Positions 1 to 11,815 of a stretch of DNA of 64,000 nucleotides are shown here, piece by piece. A model generated the notes under the pieces. It saw nothing but the letters and a program-made list of their open reading frames with translations. It did no database searches and was not told the DNA's origin. The stretch is from assembly GCA_963969595.1 (NCBI GenBank), contig OZ018418.1:10669001-10733000 (forward strand). Direction: 5' to 3'. The stretch is from Neckera pumila. Its lineage: Eukaryota; Streptophyta; Bryopsida; Hypnales; Neckeraceae. A program made the position numbers and the translations under genes. Within the stretch, counting starts at the first letter, position 1, and each line of letters begins with the position of its first letter.

Positions 1-41
1 GTTTTCGATCTCCAGCTAGTATCGACGCAGGAGAGTGCAAG

Positions 42-49
42 TATATATA
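42..49 (+). promoter_or_regulatory. TATA box of LTR copy 1
   Basis: TATATATA lies about 160 bp before the ATG at 202. The other two LTR copies have TATA boxes in the equivalent place, about 250 and 280 bp before their ORFs. Confidence 0.55.
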
Positions 50-201
50 GAGAGAGAGTTTGTGGAGAGCTTTAGTGCAAAGGGAGGATTTGCAAGCAGA
101 GAGGTTTTGTAGTAAAGTCTGCGTAGCTCATAGAGACAGAGAGGCATACTCTTATTCCAGGTTGTGAATTTTAGATCGGCAGCATCCAGACGCGGGTAGC
201 G

Positions 202-2352
202 ATGGCCTCGACCCAAGGAGAAGAATCCACAATTGCATTACGGTTTGTGACGCCACCATTGCCAAAGGATGAGCGAGAGAAAGAGGAGTTGCAGGCAGAC
301 CTGGAGCAGATGGGGTGCGCCGGATTTCTGACCCAACTGTGGAGCTTCAAGAACGAGGAGATGGTGAGGGAATTGTCGGGCAAGTTGGCGAGCCGACACA
401 AGGTGACCATTCGAGCTCAGCCGGCAAAGTGGATGGTGGCAATGTGGAGGTAGGTCTACCTTTTCAATGAAGAAGGTGAGGGACTCGCATCCTGAAAAGA
501 TCAATCCGCATTAGGTAAGTTTTGGAACCCTCTCAGCCGCAAGGATGGGTTCTGGGTCAATGACTACATAGACCCAAGAGAGAAGAGATTGTTCCAGTAC
601 ATCCTTACAATCCTTAGTCTAGAGAGGCCGAGTCGAGTTTCCCGGACCCTAGCCAACACCATCTTTGGTGCTTTAGCAAGGGACCGGAAAGTAGATTGGG
701 AAGTGATCATTCAGGATCAGGTAGATAAGATGGCAAAAGCGAAGAGGGCTAAGCCGTCCCCTATCTGCCCCTTTCTCTATCATCTTTATCAGTATGAGGG
801 AGTATTGACGAAGGATGAGGAGGTAGAGTATGAAGCCGCATCCGCCCTCGTACAATTTGAACTTCCGGACTTAGAACCTGAGATCGAAATGGAAGACGAG
901 TCCTCAGATGAGGAAGATGAAGAGGAAGAGGGTAAGGATGATCTGAGTGAGTCAGAAAGGGAAGGTGACGACAAGGGAAAGGATACGAGAGGAAAGGATC
1001 GAGTGGAAGAGGAACAGATCAAGGAAAGTGATCCGGTCTGCAAAGATGAGCCACTCGAGAGGATTTCAAGAGAGTTGAGTGACTTCAAGGCCCGGTATAT
1101 GAAGGAAAGGAGAGTGATGCAGACCATCTGCACCACTATAGGGGTCACTCATCCGAGCCAAGCCTTAACTCGAGTAAGCCGGCTTATTCGGGAAAAGGAG
1201 AGTCAAGAAGGAAAGGCGGAGCGGGCCAAGCAGGCCAGTCAATTGGCAGCCTTGAGGTAGGAGCTGCGGAAGAAGGATGAAGAAGTGGAGAGGGAGAAGA
1301 AATTCTCCACCCAGACTCGGGATACCCTATCCCGAATCCGGGACTTCATCAAACATCCGGGAGAAGTGGTGAACAAGGCCAACCTCTTCGATAAACAAGT
1401 GATGGAGGAGAGTAAGCAATTAGCTCCGAAGTTGGTTTTGGCGATGGTGACTTACCACAAGAAGATGGAGTCTACACTGGCGCAGCTGCGAGAAGTAATG
1501 AGTGAAATCAGATCACAAGGTGATTCTGTACCGAGATCGGAACCGGAAACCGAGCCAGCCTCGCAGCCAACCAAGGAAGACAAGATCAAGGGGAAGACCC
1601 CACAGGTATTACCTAACCCACCTATTTCGGAGGAGCACCAGGAGGCCAGGACCAACCAACCGGAGGAGACCAAGGTGGAGATCACCAAGGTCACCAAACC
1701 GGAATCCGATACGGTGGAGATAACGGGAGTGACTGCGCCGGATCCAGCGAAGGTGCAGGGACCGGAACCAGCAACTAGTTCAGGCGGGTCAGTCCCAGGG
1801 GAGAGCGCCAAGACTAAGCAACTCGGTACCCTCTCACCTTCTTAGTCTTCTCCGAAGACTCCTGGAAAGAAGGTGTAGTTTGGAGAAGAAGGAGGGATGA
1901 CTAGCTTGATCCAGTCCATTGTCAAGACCGAATTGGGAGCCGGTTGTGAGCAGTCATTAGGATTGCACGGGAAGGGAGTAATCTGGAAGGCAATTAGAGG
2001 TGAAGCAACACCTCAAAGCAAGGCGGTGAAACCTGTCCCAATGGTGCACAAGAGGAAGGCTTCGGAACCCCCGTCGGCCAAGAAGAAAGCGGCCCGGATT
2101 CCAGAGGAGGAAGAAGAAGATGACACATTGGATGAGGAGGAAGAAGAGTCCGGGTTGGAGCAAGAATCTGAGCCTTACTCTAATCCAAACTAGGCATTGG
2201 CAGACACTCAAACAATGAAGGCCAAGGCAACCAGAGAAAAGACCAAACTCCGGGCCCAACGAGCTGCTAAGCTTCAGACCGGAAAGAAGTCGCTGGCCCG
2301 GAAGGGACCAGCCAGGACGGGCGATTCACCGGCAAAAAAGAATAGGAAGTAG
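202..2352 (+). pseudogene. Decayed gag-like (Athila ORF1-like) coiled-coil protein, LTR copy 1
   Basis: One frame can be followed from the ATG at 202 to the TAG at 2350. It is broken by TAG at 451, TGA at 493 and TAGs at 1258, 1843, 1876 and 2191. The first 220 codons hold a conserved block (TRV..T..NTIFGAL, then a VDW/VNW core and a P.CP.L.HLY-type motif) shared with 20213 and 44091. I associate this block with ORF1/gag-like proteins of plant Athila/gypsy elements. An acidic E/D-rich stretch, a Lys/Glu coiled-coil region and a basic Pro-rich tail follow. The ATG is chosen because homologous copies start just before the same block. The first stop aligns with a Glu codon and the second with an Arg/Gly codon of copy 3, so this is decay, not recoding. 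No zinc knuckle is visible in the frame. Confidence 0.7.
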
Positions 2353-3394
2353 GTAGAGGACTGTAGCATAGACAGTAGGGTTGCAGGCCTAATTTTGGTA
2401 GTAGGAGTTAGGACTCGGGTTAATTCCAGAATTATAGGATCTAAGATCCACTTTTGGTGGACACCTTTTTGGACTATAGTTAAGTCAACTACTCTAGCAG
2501 TCCGGGAAGGAATGAAACGTGTCATTCTCTTGGCTGAAATTAGACAGATACTTTTTGAATTAGAGTGGTAGTTTAGTATTTAAGCTTGGATTTTTGATGT
2601 GATCCGGGTTCATTTCCATACTTTGTTTTTCCAATAGAATATCTGCAAAACCCATTGGTATTTTCCAATTCACAATTGTGTGCTGCATGCTTTTGCACTT
2701 GTCCGTGTTTTTGTTTGAGTAGTGTGATTGCAGACTTGAGTAAGGAGGGAGTGAGCCTGAATGCAGGAAGTATCCGGTCCCTGGAGAGATTGAATAGCAG
2801 ACAGGATACAGTAGGATTTCCTTTGAGGATTAGAGCTGGCTTTTGTCAAGAAGCACCCACTGCTCTCCCACTTTTCTTGACTCTCCTTCTCTACCTAGAT
2901 CGTGGATTGTCCGGTAGTTTGTCGTTGTAGCCTTTGGTAGGAGAATTCAGACCATCTTGTGTGACCTGCTAGCCTACGTAGCCCTTCTGATCTAGTTGTG
3001 AGGAAGGTCTTGTTCTCAATATTCTTTTCCAAGTTTTCTTTTCCAAGTTTATTGTGTTGAAACTCCTGACACATTAAACTCGGAGGGTAGGAGTTAAGCT
3101 TCCTTCCTTAATCCCGAAGTTGTGGATCCCTCTTGGTCCAGAGGTTAAACTCGAGTTTAAATACATATAGTAATTACCCTAGACCGGCAGTATAATCAGA
3201 AAAGTGTTTTCCGGTTCCGGATTATTGGAATTTGATCCGGTCTAGACTAGTACTTGGAATTTTGTTTTGTATACTGATTAGTAACATTCCAATCAACTAG
3301 GAGAACTACAACCCAAATCTTTGTGGAACGATACACGAGTCACTTTAGGGCTAATTTGGACCTGAGAGAAGGAATTGTGCTTTCTGTGCTACGA

Positions 3395-3590
3395 CAGTTT
3401 GGTTGCTCCGACACACGGTTGCCCACCCAGCCTCACACCCGTGGTCGCCTAAACTGTAGTCGCTTATTCATGTTCTCCGTATCCGTGGTCACTTGCTATC
3501 TGCAGTCACCTACTCAAGGTCGCCAAATCCGCGTTCACGCTGAATCCGCACTTGCCATATCCGCATGCGCCCCAAAATGTGCCACGCAGA
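3395..3590. repeat. Short-motif array (GGTCGC / ATCCGC words)
   Basis: About 190 bp are built from imperfect repeats of words such as gtGGTCGCc, gTAGTCGC and aATCCGCa. Read on the other strand they resemble the GGGCGC/GCGGA words of the arrays at 6225-6725 and 11330-11690. The array sits directly upstream of the DUF7869-like gene, as other arrays in this window sit upstream of element genes. Confidence 0.45.
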
Positions 3591-3599
3591 TGCTACATG

Positions 3600-5531
3600 G
3601 CATAGGTCAAAGGGGGATAACTTTTAGAAAAGTCAAAGGTAATTTTGACCTTGTTGGATGTTGCGAGGGGTCTATTGGACGTCGTGCGATGTTTGGTTGT
3701 TGAGCCCGTTGCAATATCAAGGAAGACAATCCTGCCTAGAATGCGAGTGACAATTAAGGCCACGGTGGGTTTGGGGCAGCTTCCCATGAGCGTTACAGGA
3801 ATGGTAGCTCATAGTCATGGTGACGGAGCGTATGCCCATTAGGCTCCATTGTGTTGGCCGACAGACTCCAACTTCACCATTTTGTCTTTGGCGAGGTTGT
3901 TGTACCAACTTGAGGATCCACTGGTTCAAAAGGTAGGTGACCTCTTTTCATACTTGCCGACAAACCCAATGTTTGAGGCATTGCATAGAGGAAAGTTTGG
4001 ATGTATGGATAGCCTGACCTTCACTGAACCAAAAGCTCGGATTGAAAGTACCCCCCTACCTAAAAAGTTATATCATCAACTCAACAACTTTGATAAGGAT
4101 TAGAAAAACAAATACCTAATATCGTTCTTGTTGTTGTTCACTACATGAGGTGTCTTCAAGGAAATTTGGATCGGGTTTCTACTAGTCGGACATACTCATG
4201 AGGACATCCACTATAAGAAACCCAAATTATAGGTAACAAGCCTTGATTTTTCTTGACGGATTTTAGTGGACGTCCAATGCAACAAACCCATGTTTTTGTG
4301 TCAACATTGATGTTACATTGGACATCCACTAAAATCCATCAAGAAAAATCAGGGCTTGTCACCTGAAATGCGGGTTTTTTAATAGTGATCGATGCCTATT
4401 TCAGCCACCTTTCTAAGGCGTTGAAGACCAAGAACACTTTTGTTGTCACTGACCTCATGAAAGCCTTCATGCAGTCCCAAAAATTGTCATTTCTGCCAGA
4501 GTTTATATAGGAGGTGGGGGATTCCAAGGTGTTTGTAGAGGGCTACTAGACCAATGGCTTGGAAAGATTAATTGGATTGGGGAGATGCATCTGTTTGGGT
4601 TCTATGTGGATACCAATGGGGTTCTTGTCATGAATTACAAGAAGTCAACGGTTGATTCAAAGTGGCTTCCATCTAATAAACCTTCTCAATGGATTTGGAA
4701 GAGAGATTGCAATGGTCGGCCTATGCTCCCTCACGGTTGTCTAAAGCCTATTCCATTTAAACCCATGTGGGGCAGCAAGGTTCTCGTTGTGGGTGGAAAT
4801 CAAGAAAAGGCAAGGAAAATAGCGCGGAAAGCTACCGTAAACAAAGGTTTTATTTTGGTAGGACTCGAAAAGTACATTTAGTACTAGCAATATGGAATGT
4901 CAAAATGCGAGGAATTTGCAACAACATTCAGTCTATATGTAGAATACTGGAAGTGTGTATTGGATGAGCTATAGGAACCACTACCTAAGCATCTTCTAGA
5001 GTTGGTGGAAGGCTTCTGGCTACAGTATGATTGGAAGGTTGTGCAAGATGGAGTCCCTCACCGAGGATCGACGACCCATCCCATGGATGTGATTCTGGAG
5101 GAAGAAGAGGAGGCCAAACCTTATTGCGGCCCTGCAAATGAAGCACCAAGGGGAAGCTTCAATCCGTGGCTAGACATACAACCGGGCTCATGGGTACTTC
5201 TGAGGCTGAAAGTTCCAGAAACATGTGCTGTTTGGCAAGGAAGAGCATTGTCTACTATATACCGGCTGGAAGGAGATGCAAATAATGGGAAGTTCTTGCT
5301 TTAGTATTGGCGAGTGGATAACTCCAAAAGTACACTGCAGTTGAGGTACCGGAATTGCTGGTACAATAAATGGGTTGTTGAAGATTTAGCCTCTACTTGG
5401 GTTGATGCAGCTTTTGCAGTATATGCGAATTGGTCAAAAATAGTGGATCCGAAATCAAGGATCATTCCTATTAAGAATAGGGAGGTTGCCTTAGTGAATT
5501 TAAATCAGGCAAACGTGGTGGATCCATGATC
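3600..5531 (+). pseudogene. Decayed DUF7869-like gene, copy 1 (GHTHEDID motif)
   Basis: Conserved pieces occur in order: GMVAHSHGDGAYAH near 3810-3839, WPTDSNFT near 3856, LYHQLNN before 4100, FLLVGHTHEDI ending at 4208, then DAYFSHLSKAL from 4391 and a long C-terminal part to 5529. The VGHTHEDID block is the signature I associate with the DUF7869 family, plant and protist proteins of unknown function often tied to mobile elements. In-frame stops are TAG at 3840, 4101, 4508, 4547, 4879, 4885, 4972 and 5302, plus TGA at 4146. The frame changes near 4580. A CACTA MITE splits the Ile codon of the signature and removing it restores the motif exactly. A second copy lies on the minus strand at 23650-29617. 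Catalytic role unknown. Confidence 0.7.
4206..4390. mobile_element. CACTA-type MITE (179 bp) with TSD ATC
   Basis: The element spans 4209-4387. It starts CACTATAAGAAACCC and ends GGGTTTTTTAATAGTG. The two arms are inverted repeats of roughly 75 bp with few mismatches, so the whole element is a hairpin. The 3-bp direct repeat ATC lies at 4206-4208 and 4388-4390. CACTA ends plus a 3-bp duplication define the CACTA (En/Spm) superfamily. It has no coding capacity and would need transposase in trans. Its insertion point is inside a coding motif of the DUF7869-like gene. Confidence 0.92.
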
Positions 5532-6204
5532 AAGTGGCTTGTCCAAGTTTGCAACTGCCTTCATGAGAACTTCCGACGCCCTCTGGAGTCATCGCTTGTA
5601 GGTGCTTTATTCCCACTCTTAGAATAAAGTTTACACAAAGCCAGATTCTTGTAATTGTGAAGTCAAATTCCTACGTGGTGTCTAACAACGTGTAATCCAG
5701 TTGAGCCTTCTAAGCAATGGATCTTTATTGTGTTCCTACTCCTAATTATTTACTGGTTAATACTTAATCAAAATAACCAAACTGAACCACTTGTTAGTAT
5801 TGGCGTTTGGTTTCTACTTTAATTGCCAAAATTGAGGTCCAATAGTCGTTAGTCAAATAAGATGAAAAAAATAACTTATTCTGTAGGGTTTGTTTTGCCC
5901 TTTCTTAAATGACCAAGAATTCTAACTTCTACGGAGATCTCTAGCAAATAATAATGGATGAAGTTTTAACTTAAATTATCTTTCGTAAACTTTTTTAACC
6001 TTTTGGATAATTTCCTAACTACTTCTTACTAATGGGATTAGCTTGGAATGATACTATTATCCTTGGAAATTGAATTTTTTATCTTTTTACCTTTGCTTCT
6101 AAATTTTTAAGAAGGTAAAAACTCTTAACTTTCAGCTTCTTGGTATAAATGTTATTTATGTTTGAATTTTGATCGTGTTGGTTCATCAAAAAATTTATGT
6201 AATT
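5532..6204. other. AT-rich spacer, nothing recognised
   Basis: No coding pattern, terminal repeat or RNA gene was recognised between the end of the DUF7869-like gene and the TAGGATTGTCA terminus at 6205. Confidence 0.5.
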
Positions 6205-6224
6205 TAGGATTGTCACATTGGGTG

Positions 6225-6725
6225 TCCCAAGGTCACCGGACGTCCCGAACGAATGGATGGTCCGGACACTTTGGGCGCCGAATTTTTTTCAATTAAAAAA
6301 AGTTAAAATGATTTACCTTCACTACTTGACGTGTCAATCCACACTGGAACCTGGGCGCGGACGCTAAGGGCGGTGACGTATAGTGTGAGTGGTAACGTCA
6401 TTGCTTGGGTGCAGACTCAGTTGGGCGGTAACTTAGAGTCTCTGTGCACGGACGTATGGGTTCGGGCAGAGACGTTATCATGCGGGCGCAAACATAGACG
6501 GGCGGTAACTTATAATGTCTGGGCATAGACTGTGTTGGGGCGGGGACTTGTAAAAAGTGGGCACAAACTCAGTTGGGTGTGGGCTTTTCTTTTTTGGGCG
6601 CAAACGCATGTGTGCGGGTAGATACCTTAATATCTTGGGCGTAGACACAGTCTATTGTGAACGTAGCCTATCTGGGCGTGGACGCAGTTGAGCGGCAACC
6701 TATTTTGACAAGGGCATGGACGCTG
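6225..6725 (+). repeat. Left subterminal array of GGGCGCGGACG-type motifs
   Basis: About a dozen imperfect repeats of words such as GGGCGCGGACGC, GGGCGGTAAC and GGGCGCAAACG are spaced by 20-40 bp, beginning just inside the TAGGATTGTCA terminus. Short repeated motifs near the ends are typical hAT transposase binding regions. Closely similar words recur at 11330-11690 and 12636-13965. Confidence 0.6.
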
Positions 6726-7870
6726 TGTCCCGCAGGTTGAAGTCCTGTCTTGTTTGGAGTGCTTACCTCCGGTTCTTGGGGTGTTAACTTCTAAGAAATT
6801 ATTCTAATTGGAATAGAAATTCAAGATTTTGGTAAGTTGTTTCCATTTTTTGCAGAACGGTAAGCGTACAATTTCAAATTAGATCATGTACAAAAAATAA
6901 CCCAAAAAGATCACTTATGGATTGCAATATTAAATATTTTAATGTTTCAGCATGAGGGTGTCTGAGGTTTGAAAATGATTGATTGAAAATGACTGAGATT
7001 TCCCAGAAATTTTGAAAAGAAGAATCTTAACCAATCATTTCCAAAATGGGATTTTTGATGTTCAAAATAGGCCGCAAATGTAGTTTTCCAAAAATATAAA
7101 CTACTAAAATCAATAACCTAGTTAGGGTTCACTTACCTCCACAATATTATCGACATAATAATTAGTTGCCTTGAGCATTTACTCAAGGCTTAACCAATTC
7201 ATGGGTCCTCATGATAAATGAATTAGAAGTGTCAAACCTATAATTTAATAATAAGTTATTTGCAAAATGTCAAATAAAAATTGTGAAATACAAAGCATGT
7301 AATATTCCATGTAGTTTGTAGTCGCATTCAACATGCATGACACATTTGAAAATAAGACGCATGTTCTCATCATTGTGATAACCAAAAATACTTATAGATT
7401 TCATACATTGCAAAATATAATAACAATACAACCATAAGATATTGACTCCTTGGCTAAAGATATAAATGTATACCAAATGTCTAGCCATATACTTCCTTGA
7501 CACTTGGACTTCTACGCTGGTTGTCAAAAGAACATTCCGACCCTTTTTCTTCATCTTGCATCTTTCTTTCAAGTGCTGAAATTGTCTTCAAGATTTGGTG
7601 CTGGTTGCGTTGCATGATTCAAACGACTTGATCTGCAGAATTCCTGGACAGAGGGCCCCGCTCAATGAGCACCTGAAATATGCACATCATTGTCTTGTGG
7701 TGCCTAATCACAGTTGCAATAAGCGTTGTTGTCATCTTCGTTGTCTACACTATCAAAATAGAGAAGATCGTCGGCAGCATCTGAGGTCTGATAGCCCTCG
7801 ACCTCGGAATTTTTGTTTCGAAGCTTGGAGACTATTCTTCCACATCCACAATATGAGTTCATGAACTTCT
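6726..7870. other. Mostly AT-rich interval without a recognised gene
   Basis: Short frames on either strand show no recognisable domain. 7600-7870 is more GC-balanced and may be the extreme C-terminal or 3' region of the hAT gene read on the minus strand. Confidence 0.4.
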
Positions 7871-7874
7871 TGTG

Positions 7875-10800
7875 TCATTTTGCAGCAAAGTCTGTGCCAT
7901 CAGCCTCTACAGCCGGTCCCCTTTGACCTTCGGAAATCACAGATGCTGTGGTCGTCAAAGTGGGGTCTGGAGTGTACGTTCGAGTGAACGGTTCTATGAG
8001 CACGCCAGGGCGTCTCACTCCAATTTCCTGGATAGGGTTTTTAGGGGGGGTTGACGATGATGCTCTGCCAGTGTTCTGTCCTCTGCTAGAACCACAAGAA
8101 TGCGACACATATTGACCTATGGAGGGATCACAAGGGATTGAGGGGGTCTTCCACCTCTGGTAGTATTAGAAATGTTCTCCACCGTTACTTCAACATTCCC
8201 TATAGAGCCTAATCCTTCTCCAAAATGTCTGGAGGTAGGGTTTGAAGTTCTAGTAGCACATGGGATAAAAGGTTGCACCTCTCGGCCTTGTCCATGACCA
8301 ATGATAGGAGTCGCACAAGAGGGCGGGGCAATAGCACTAAATTGTATTTGGAGAATGTCATCATTTTCCACACACTCAAGGTCAAAACGCCTCCCAACAC
8401 GCCTCCTAACACCAATGTTCAGTTCATTTGTTGCATCTGTATGGGCCATTCTCGTACCTCCAATGTTTGTAACATGGTGCCTTGTTTTGGATATATTGTC
8501 ACCAGCTTGGCCTTCCACCCTACTAAGTCCCCTACTATCGTCGCCATTATGGGCAGACCCTTCATTGTTTTGAGTTGTACAGTTCCCCAAATTCCCTCCG
8601 TTCCCATCATTGTAGTCATCTCTATTCCCTCCATTGTTTCCTGGATGGGGGTGATCATTGTTGTTGTCATTGTCGGAGGAGGGATCATCATTGCCAAGAT
8701 TTGCTGCATTGGCTTCTTTGTCCTCAGAGGAAGAAGAGATTCATTGGGCAGCATGCGCTCCACCAACACCTTCATTTGGAACGGGAGGAGGTGAAGGGTT
8801 GCGGTGAGGACCGGGCCCCCAACAATTTCCAGAAATATTGTCATCGAGATCTGGTCCATCCCCGTAGTAGTTCCTTGCTTCCTCAAGGTGATCGGCCCCT
8901 TCTCTCTACAACTCTACATTAGCGCGGAATGGCACAGGGGCCCTAAGCACTTCCATCTCTTCGTCTTCTGCATCTTTTGCTTGCATTGCAGCAAATGCGC
9001 AATTAGGTTCATTCACCGGGACGGGGCCAAGAGCATCTGGATCGGAATCCTCCAAGAGTACATTTGCGTCATACCAATGAACTGGATCGGCCCTTGGTTT
9101 CTGACAAAGGACACGGCTATTGGTATAGATGTATACCAAAGCTTCGGCCTTATCCACTGTCAAGCGATTTTTGCTCCTGTTGTGGACAAAGGAATAGATA
9201 CTCCAATTCCTTTTACAAGACGATGTCGAACTTGTAAGGGATAGAACATGCACTGCTATTTAAGACAAGGCCCGATCTGCAATCCAGTGCTACCATTGGT
9301 GGGGAAGCAAACTGCTCTCATAAATGTTGGGTGATTCTTCAAGGCTGTATGGTCCAGTACCCTCTTCGTATTCAGTTAGTTCCACCATGATGTCATCAAA
9401 ACGCACACCTACCACATCCTTTAATTTGTGGACAACCCGATACAATGCATGTAGCGCAGTTCTGTCTTCTTTAAGCTATGGATGGTCCCTGATGTATGGA
9501 TTCAACAACGCACCTGCATAGTGAAGATTAATAAATACAAATTTCCATCTATTTTGGAAGGTTATCTCCAACTCGTCAACTAAGGCGTCGGGTAGGTTGA
9601 AGGGTGGCTCTCTCAATGAAAACATGTGTGCCCTCAAATTGTGCATTATAAGCCAAGCCTTGCCCATGGTTGGTTGTTAGCCATCAAACACGCGCAAGGC
9701 CTTCAGCACGTCTTCCACTATGAATATATAATCTCTGCATTGCTGCCAAAAACCCAGCTCTCTAATGGTGTGGACCATATGGCCTGCAATGGTAGCCAAT
9801 TGCGGACCGTTTGGTACATCTTGTAACCGCGCTACGTAATTCTGAACACGTGGGTGTAGTATCAAGGCCTCCAGTGCAATCTTCAATAGAACCAACCGTT
9901 GCATCATTAGGAAGTTACAGGCAAAGTGGGTTTCGACAGGCATTAAGAGCTGCTTGTTCGGACTCAACTCACAAAAAGTGGACATTGTTGCATGACGGGA
10001 CAGCTGTTTTGCCCAGGCAATTAATTCCTTAAAACCATTGAGTTTGGCCCAATCTTCCAACAACAAATCTAGTGCATGCGCCATACAACCCTGTTGGAAG
10101 ATATATAGGTACGTGAAGATAACACCCTTCACTGCTCCAAGCATGTTCTTGGCGTTGTCTATACAAATTTGGGTTACATATTTGGCACCCACGTTGTCGA
10201 TGAAGGCTTTCAGTTGGTCTGATATGTACGTCATGGTCTTCAGTTGCCCAGAAGTGTCTATGGATCCCCAAAACACATCACCAGTGGGACAAGACATCAT
10301 GACGTTCATGAGGGGCCGATTATTGACATTGTCCCAACCATCGGTGCACAGCATGATCCCATAATTCTTCACAGAGGCCGTTTTTGCTTCGATCTTGTTC
10401 TGGATTTGCAATCTCTTGGGTCCAATCAAATGGGTCCTAAACTAATGGTACGAAGGTGGACTGTATTTGAAAGCATGCTACGGAGGTTGCCCTCACTGCC
10501 ACGATGAATGCTGGATTCCTTGCCACATTGAATGGCACATTTGCTTCATAGATAAAACTTGCCCACTTTTCATCCAATTCCTTCTTCTTTGCCATGTTTA
10601 GGGCATCCTCCATGCGTTGTTGACATATTGGCCCAGATCTTGTTGAATTTGAGGCAGCGGCTCATAGATTGCTGCGGAGGCTCAAATGATTTGGATGGCT
10701 GACTACCATCTGTCCACCCCTCCCCCCGTTACTTCATTTTGAGTGGACTGGCTTGAACTTGCTATGGGAGCAACTGTACTTGGAGCGCTCATTCTGATTG

Positions 10801-11093
10801 CATGTCTCCCACATTTTCAACATTCATTTGTTGAGGAACAAAGTTTGTACAGTTGGCAAACTGCTACTGCACGGCCTGAGGCAGTTGGGAACACAATGAC
10901 TTATTGACTTGTATTTGTATCCAAAATGTGCAAAAGCCCGCTCTCGTTTGTAGCTAAATGTGTTGTTGCAGAAGAGGCAAGTGACTTTATTTCCATCATT
11001 TGAGAAATTGTACCACGGTTCCCACTTCCTTGTTTGTTTTTGTAAGGTACCCATTACAGCTCCGGGTAAGTGCAAAATAGGATGTTTCAACAA
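7875..11093 (-). pseudogene. Decayed hAT transposase 1 (BED finger, DUF659-type core, hAT dimerisation)
   Basis: Read on the minus strand. The N-terminus (11093-10824) has a BED-type finger (CLFCNN...ERAFAHFGYK...H..C). The core (10429-9677) has CTDGWD and ICIDNAKN, the segments that carry catalytic Asp in hAT enzymes, then MAHALDLLLEDW. The dimerisation region near 9200 reads KRNWSIYSFVHNRSKNRL. A long Asn/Asp- and Pro-rich tail runs to about 7875. Stops break it at about 9677 (TAA), 9474 (TAG), about 9260 (TAA), 8906 (TAG) and about 8745 (TGA), with a frame change between 10824 and 10429 and another near 8110. The TATA at 11300-11307 lies about 200 bp upstream. It is inactive as it stands and was presumably the transposase of element 1. 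Confidence 0.78.
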
Positions 11094-11299
11094 GGGTTTA
11101 GGATTCTTTGATGTCTTTAGGGAGTAAGTGCTAGTAACAACTGTTAGCGCCGGTTGTCCGTTTGAATTGATTTTGACATCACCTCAGCAAAAAACTGGGG
11201 CAGTCCTCCACCCACCGTCTCAATCAACCTAGGAACTCAAAATGAACACCTAGAAAGAGGCACAAATGGAAGTCAAAGGGCCTCTTGTTGCCCCCTCTG

Positions 11300-11307
11300 C
11301 TTTTATA
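11300..11307 (-). promoter_or_regulatory. TATA box upstream of hAT transposase 1
   Basis: On the minus strand the bases read TATAAAAG within TTGTATAAAAGCAGAGG. A nearly identical context (TGTATAAAAGGAGCAG) precedes the kinase-fold gene at 51169, which supports a common promoter type for genes of these elements. Confidence 0.5.
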
Positions 11308-11329
11308 CAAGATTGTTGTAGTGGCGGGA

Positions 11330-11690
11330 ACCTAGTGAGTACAGGCAAGGACTTGTCGTACGGGTGCAAACGCTGCAGGAGTAGGCGCAAACGTTGTTGG
11401 GCTCAGGCGCGAATGCAAGCAATCAAGGCGCAAACATGAGATGGTCCAGCGTGGACGCAGGGCATGAATGGAGACATTATTGCAGAAGTCCGCACCTAGA
11501 CACATATTTGGGCAGGGACATCCGCGCTTGGATAGTGTGACTGGGCGGGAACAGAGTGGGCACCAGTCTCCTTATGTGCGTGCCAGGGCTCATAAGTACT
11601 CGCCCAGTTCGGGCACATTCCTCAATGCCGATTGGTCAGCCCTAAAATCTTGGAATTTGCTCTCGGGCTCCATGTTGGGGCTTTGGACCT
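11330..11690 (+). repeat. Motif array between divergent genes of element 1
   Basis: Repeated GGCGCAAACG, GGCGCGAATG, GCGTGGACGC and GGGCGGGAAC words lie between the minus-strand hAT gene (from 11093) and the plus-strand accessory gene (from 11816). The position suggests a shared upstream regulatory region, possibly bound by the transposase, which is inference. Confidence 0.5.
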
Positions 11691-11815
11691 AGATATTGCA
11701 ACCAGCACTCGTCATTTCCATTTCACTACTTCCAACCTTCCTTCTCAATCAAAAACAATTATACTATTCCGCAGTTGAGATTTGTTTTTAGCAATCGCAA
11801 AAATCTTGATGCAGT

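Larger units (their letters stand above)
1..3310 (+). mobile_element. Giant ORF-bearing LTR, copy 1 (left end outside window)
   Basis: This region has the same layout as 19724-23318 and about 43490-46720: a TATA box, a 150-280 nt leader, a long gag-like/coiled-coil reading frame, then about 1 kb of non-coding sequence rich in CCGGA and CCGGT words. No reverse transcriptase follows it, so I read it as a solo LTR or an LTR whose internal region is lost. The right boundary near 3310 is a guess from loss of resemblance. The left end lies before base 1. The downstream part (2353-3300) holds no gene. Confidence 0.55.

Noticed and set aside
8273..8922. Plus-strand frames over the hAT 1 tail
   Set aside because: They are antisense shadows of the low-complexity Asn/Asp-rich tail of the minus-strand transposase.
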